A DNA stretch of 28,266 nt from Bacteroides sp. (lineage in GTDB: Bacteria > Bacteroidota > Bacteroidia > Bacteroidales > SM23-62). Position 1 is the stretch's first letter. Each line of letters begins with the position of its first letter. A program made the position numbers and the translations under genes. The DNA lies in NCBI GenBank assembly GCA_030589965.1, contig JAUUZM010000001.1, positions 1 through 28,266 of the forward strand, in the 5' to 3' direction. Positions 25,275-28,266 of this stretch are shown one piece after another. Below the pieces are notes generated by a model, which saw only the letters and a list, made by a program, of their open reading frames with translations, had not been told where the DNA came from and searched no databases.

Positions 25275-26078
25275 GTGGATATTCAATGCTGGTGGGAGCA
25301 GCTGATTCAAATCTTACAGGAACATGACCTTACCACATGGAAGATTGTTGCTGTTATTGGGGTTGGACTCATAGCCGGCTTTATAAATACCCTTGCGGGA
25401 AGCGGGTCTCTCTTAACCCTTCCCCTTCTTATGTTTCTTGGACTTCCGCCCAATGTAGCTAATGGTACTAACCGGATCGCTATCCTTCTTCAGAATGTTG
25501 TGGGGGTAAGTAGTTTCAAACAACAGAAAGTACTTGACTTTAAGGATGGAATAAAAATCGGTATTCCGGCAGTCATCGGATCATTAATCGGAGCAAGAAT
25601 TGCAGTAAACGTAAATGATGCCATAATGGAGAAGGCTATTGGTGGACTTCTAATCCTTATGTTTTTTCTGATCATCCTAAAGCCCAGCCGATGGCTGATG
25701 GGGCAGGAGGATCAACCACCTGCAAAAATGCTCTGGCAGGTAATAATCTTTTTCTTTATTGGGATTTATGGAGGATTTATACAGGCAGGGGTGGGGTTTT
25801 TTCTGCTCGGTGGACTGGTACTGGGAGCAGGGTTTGAACTGGTAAAAGCAAACGCTCTGAAAGTATTCATTGTCTTTTTATATACTCCTTTTGCCCTGGC
25901 GATTTTTATAATTAACGGTGATGTAAACTATGTATTCGGTTTTATACTGGCCATTGGAAACATGCTAGGTGCCTTCATCGGAGCCAGAGTAGCAGTTAAA
26001 TGGGGAGCTAAAGCCGTTCGGTATTTCCTCCTTCTTGCACTAGCATTTGCCAGCCTGAAATTATTGATTGGCTTTTGA
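25275..26078 (+). CDS. TauE/SafE (TSUP) family anion exporter
   Basis: This 267-residue inner-membrane protein has about eight hydrophobic helices arranged as two repeats. The first contains GLIAGFINTLAGSGSLLTLPLL and GLPPNVANGTNR; the second contains GIYGGFIQAGVGFFLLG and ANALKVFIVF. These are marks of the TSUP/TauE-SafE superfamily, whose members move sulfite, sulfoacetate and other organosulfur or organic anions. The substrate is unknown. The start is the GTG at 25275, 12 bases after the glyA stop; no in-frame ATG precedes the first helix. It probably depends on the glyA promoter. It converges on the glycosyltransferase gene with a 16-base gap. Confidence 0.88.
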   Translation: MDIQCWWEQLIQILQEHDLTTWKIVAVIGVGLIAGFINTLAGSGSLLTLPLLMFLGLPPNVANGTNRIAILLQNVVGVSSFKQQKVLDFKDGIKIGIPAVIGSLIGARIAVNVNDAIMEKAIGGLLILMFFLIILKPSRWLMGQEDQPPAKMLWQVIIFFFIGIYGGFIQAGVGFFLLGGLVLGAGFELVKANALKVFIVFLYTPFALAIFIINGDVNYVFGFILAIGNMLGAFIGARVAVKWGAKAVRYFLLLALAFASLKLLIGF

Positions 26079-26094
26079 TTTAACCGACAGGTAA

Positions 26095-27108
26095 TCAGGA
26101 TACCAGCAGGTAATTTATTCCTTCCTTATATCCTTTCGAAGCAAGGTAAAGCTGGATCTCATCCCTTGCATTCATTTGCTTAATATAGGTCAGAATAAAT
26201 ACCTCGGATGGTGGTGGAATATCCTTATAGTATATGATTTCATGATCCAACTGCCTGGTTTCCTTGATGTCAATATAGAACTCAATCTCAATGCCATATT
26301 GTTTCAGTAAGCGGGCACGACGCCTTGAGATACGACTTGCTCCCCAGACAGCTATCTTTGGGTGAAAAGGATTGTTTTTGCTTAGCCAGTCCCCCAGGTA
26401 TTTAGTTTTAATCCGGTAAAACGATGAATCGCTGTAGATGGATTGAGTACGGGTCAGTCTTGTATCGGAATCATGCCATCTTAATACTTTTTGGTCCAGT
26501 TTTCTGATTTTAACGCCCTCACCCAGCCAGCGCAACCACATTTCATAGTCCTCCGGGAAATCACCTGACCTGTACATGCCGTATTTTTCCGATACATCCT
26601 TTCTCCACATGGCAGATGGATTTACTACCGGCAGCTCAATAAAGCGGGCGTTCAGGATCTCTTCATAGGTCCGGATCGAATTTGACCATTCAACAAAGCG
26701 TGCCATACCTTTAGTATCTTCAGAATGTCCAATATGATCCACCAATCCGGCTACAGCCCCGTAATCTGTATTCTCATCCAGGAATTCTGATTGGATTTCC
26801 AGCCGCCGAGGATATGCCCAGTCATCTGAATCCATTCTGGCAATATATTTTCCCGAGGCCTTCTCTGACCCGGCATTAGAAGCAAACATTACGCCCTGCT
26901 TACTTTCATCGATTAGAATGAAACGGCTGTCCTTTTTAGTCCAGCTCTCAGCAATACCAACACTTCCATCCCTCGAGTTATTATTGATTAAAATACATTC
27001 AAAACTCTCCAGGCTTTGGAGGGCAATGCTTTCAATCGCCCTGTTCAGAGTTGCATCAGCATTATAAAAAGGCAGTATTACAGAAACTACTGGATGTTTA
27101 ACTGTCAT
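26095..27108 (-). CDS. Family 2 glycosyltransferase with C-terminal Rossmann-like domain
   Basis: This 337-residue GT-A-fold enzyme probably adds a sugar to a surface polysaccharide or glycoconjugate. Visible are the N-terminal SVILPFYNADATLNRAIES strand, NSRDGS, the metal-binding DxD region as ARMDSDDW (93-96) and the PEDYEMWLRWL segment that supplies the catalytic base region (186-187). From about residue 251 a second small domain follows, starting KIAVWGASRISRRRARLL and ending ARDEIQLYLASKGYKEG, which looks like a nucleotide-binding Rossmann-type module. The frame is open to an ATG at 27144, but MTVKHP at 27108 fits the family start better. Acceptor and donor are unknown. No other glycan genes flank it. 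Confidence 0.88.
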   Translation of the reverse strand: MTVKHPVVSVILPFYNADATLNRAIESIALQSLESFECILINNNSRDGSVGIAESWTKKDSRFILIDESKQGVMFASNAGSEKASGKYIARMDSDDWAYPRRLEIQSEFLDENTDYGAVAGLVDHIGHSEDTKGMARFVEWSNSIRTYEEILNARFIELPVVNPSAMWRKDVSEKYGMYRSGDFPEDYEMWLRWLGEGVKIRKLDQKVLRWHDSDTRLTRTQSIYSDSSFYRIKTKYLGDWLSKNNPFHPKIAVWGASRISRRRARLLKQYGIEIEFYIDIKETRQLDHEIIYYKDIPPPSEVFILTYIKQMNARDEIQLYLASKGYKEGINYLLVS

Positions 27109-27186
27109 AAAGGAATTGCTAAGGGTTTGAAAGTAAAAAAACATTGTATGTGAAAGAAATTATTTATTGATTTCCTGCTTTTAAAA

Positions 27187-27209
27187 TATTTTGACTAATT
27201 TAGTCAAAA
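27187..27209 (+). promoter_or_regulatory. Operator palindrome over the XRE-MNT promoter
   Basis: TTTTGACTAA and TTAGTCAAAA form perfect 10-base arms around one central base (27189-27209), ending 13 bases before the XRE-MNT start codon. The left arm overlaps TATTTTG (27187-27193), a candidate -7 element. A dimeric XRE repressor bound here would block transcription, so autoregulation of the toxin-antitoxin operon is the likely role. Confidence 0.68.
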
Positions 27210-27222
27210 CGAAAAATTCAAA

Positions 27223-27810
27223 ATGCAGAGAATTGGCAGTTTAATTAGAAAACTGAGAGAGGAAAAGGGGTATCCTTTACGGAAGGTAGCTGCATTCCTG
27301 GATATTGACCAGGCCATTTTAAGCAAAATGGAGAGGGGGCTCCGCAAAATTAAGAAGGAACAAGTTACCAAACTGGCCGGATTTTTCAATTATGATGAAA
27401 GGGAGATGTTGATGGTATATTTGAGCGACAGGGTATTATACGAAGTTGGAGAAGATGAATATGCATTGGAAGCGTTAAAGGTTGCAGAAAGAGTATTGGA
27501 ATACAGGACTTTCTCAACTATTGATAGAAATCAGGCCATTGATAAAATTGGAGAAGTAACAACTCAATTCCCGAAAGTGATCAAGGCATGGATATATGGA
27601 TCTTTTGCAAGGATGGATGATGGACCGGGAAGTGATATCGATATTGCATTGAAAACAGAACAGGGATTCAGTTATTTTGACCTGGCAGGTTTGCAATACA
27701 GACTTGAAGAGGAGCTTAGCAGGAATGTTGATATAGGATTTATTAAATCATTTAAGCCTGAGATATTGAAAAGTGTGGAAAAAGATCTCATTTTAGTTTA
27801 TGAAAGATAA
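27223..27810 (+). CDS. XRE-MNT fusion antitoxin (HTH plus minimal nucleotidyltransferase)
   Basis: This 195-residue protein joins an XRE/Cro-type helix-turn-helix (about 1-60; LIRKLREEKGYPLRKVAAFL, ILSKMERG) to a MntA-type nucleotidyltransferase domain (about 105-195). The catalytic motif is exact: GS-x10-DxD (G126, S127, D138, D140) with a third aspartate at D170 (RNVDIGF). In the characterised HepT/MntA systems MntA transfers AMP to a tyrosine of the HEPN toxin and so neutralises it; all residues for this are present. The HTH would allow direct binding to the palindrome 13 bases upstream. Its stop overlaps the HEPN gene start by 11 bases. Most described MntA proteins are single-domain, so the fusion is notable. 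Confidence 0.85.
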   Translation: MQRIGSLIRKLREEKGYPLRKVAAFLDIDQAILSKMERGLRKIKKEQVTKLAGFFNYDEREMLMVYLSDRVLYEVGEDEYALEALKVAERVLEYRTFSTIDRNQAIDKIGEVTTQFPKVIKAWIYGSFARMDDGPGSDIDIALKTEQGFSYFDLAGLQYRLEEELSRNVDIGFIKSFKPEILKSVEKDLILVYER

Positions 27811-28153
27811 AAGGCTGGATAATCAATTCAGGTTGGTCCAAATACGAAAGGCGATTAACGAAATAGGATCATTTGTGTCTGGAATAAATTTGGATGATTT
27901 TGTATCAGATTCCATGATTTCAAGTGCAGTCCTCTTCCAATTTACCGTTATTGGCGAAGCTCTAACACATATTGATAAATACCTTTTAAATAAGTATAAT
28001 TACCCATGGTATAAGGTAAGAGCATTCAGAAATCTTATATCTCATGAGTATTTCAATATTGAGTTCGAAGCTGTGTGGGAGATAATCATTAAAGATTTAC
28101 CTGAATTAATGAAATTAATCGAAATTGTCATTCAGGATCTTCAGGCATTATGA
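27800..28153 (+). CDS. HEPN-domain toxin, HepT/DUF86 family
   Basis: This 117-residue all-helical protein is the toxin partner of the preceding XRE-MNT gene, whose end it overlaps by 11 bases. The HepT signature RX4HXY is exact: R77-NLIS-H82-E-Y84. In HEPN ribonucleases R and H form the RNA-cleaving site, and the tyrosine two residues later is the known target of AMP addition by MntA. A conserved helix (VLFQFTVIGEALTHI) precedes the motif, as in DUF86 proteins, and the length is normal. The predicted role is a growth-arresting RNase, perhaps acting on tRNA or mRNA, held inactive by AMPylation; a phage-defence role is possible but not shown. Confidence 0.88.
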   Translation: MKDKRLDNQFRLVQIRKAINEIGSFVSGINLDDFVSDSMISSAVLFQFTVIGEALTHIDKYLLNKYNYPWYKVRAFRNLISHEYFNIEFEAVWEIIIKDLPELMKLIEIVIQDLQAL

Positions 28154-28198
28154 ATTACCTTTAAAAAATATAAAATCTTCAAACCCCCAATTAGAATT

Positions 28199-28266
28199 AT
28201 GGTATTGTCCCGAAGAAATTTCCTGAGAAACTCAGCTCTGAGCACTGCTGCTTTAGCAACCATTCC
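28199..28266 (+). CDS. Start of a Tat-exported protein (3' truncated by the window)
   Basis: Twenty-two codons are visible from the ATG at 28199. They read as a twin-arginine signal peptide: MVLSRRNFLRNSALSTAALA, with the SRRNFL motif followed by a weakly hydrophobic stretch. The protein should be exported folded by the Tat pathway. Many Bacteroidota proteins with this start are Gfo/Idh/MocA-type oxidoreductases, sulfatases or other periplasmic enzymes, but the mature domain is beyond the window. It starts 45 bases after the HEPN gene; that gap shows no clear promoter or terminator. Confidence 0.72.
   Translation, partial: MVLSRRNFLRNSALSTAALATI

Noticed and set aside
27109..27144. N-terminal extension of the glycosyltransferase to an ATG at 27144
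   Set aside because: The extra residues precede a standard GT2 start (MTVKHPVVSVILPFYN), so the shorter form is preferred.

Overview
The window looks like a chromosomal segment of a Bacteroidota bacterium, probably an environmental Bacteroidia/Bacteroidales relative; this is inferred from sequence features, not from a database. The clues are a secreted protein with a C-terminal type B sorting domain of the type IX secretion system, gene starts without clear Shine-Dalgarno sequences, promoter-like elements of the Bacteroidota form TTTG-N19/20-TAnnTTTG, and typical Bacteroidota families (DUF5684, the two-component-type propeller/SpoIIE sensor). No rRNA, tRNA, CRISPR array or insertion sequence was seen. 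Gene density is very high and no stretch without a gene exceeds about 250 bases.

Layout. (1) 1-2835, plus strand: the 3' part of an MFS transporter resembling the dipeptide carrier MFSD1, then pepD, an Xaa-His dipeptidase, 6 bases later. (2) 2865-10163, minus strand: a methionine operon. A strong promoter and a SAM-I-class riboswitch precede metH (B12-dependent methionine synthase), then metF, then a large unknown membrane protein coupled to metF by a TGATG overlap. (3) 10164-15667, minus: an acyl-CoA ligase gene and, 3 bases later, a propeller sensor with a SpoIIE/PP2C phosphatase output. (4) 15692-19795, minus: relA/spoT, a Fur-family regulator and purA. (5) 19873-21402, minus: a T9SS-exported FN3-like protein. 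(6) 21556-23730: a CLC chloride channel/antiporter with CBS domains converging on a small DUF5684 membrane protein. (7) 23841-26078, plus: glyA with a long hairpin in its leader, followed by a TauE/SafE-type exporter. (8) 26095-27108, minus: a family 2 glycosyltransferase. (9) 27187-28153, plus: an operator palindrome and a HEPN/MNT toxin-antitoxin pair whose antitoxin is fused to an XRE DNA-binding domain. (10) From 28199: the start of a Tat-exported protein, cut by the window end.

Functional links. One-carbon and methionine metabolism dominates: glyA makes methylene-THF, metF reduces it and metH uses methyl-THF, with SAM feedback visible as the riboswitch. The stringent-response enzyme and purA lie together, and PurA is a known target of ppGpp inhibition. 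Most of the window is core metabolism. The parts that deserve a second look are the MFSD1-like/PepD pair, the riboswitch-controlled unknown membrane protein, the glyA leader hairpin, the acyl-CoA ligase/propeller-phosphatase pair and the XRE-MNT/HEPN module.
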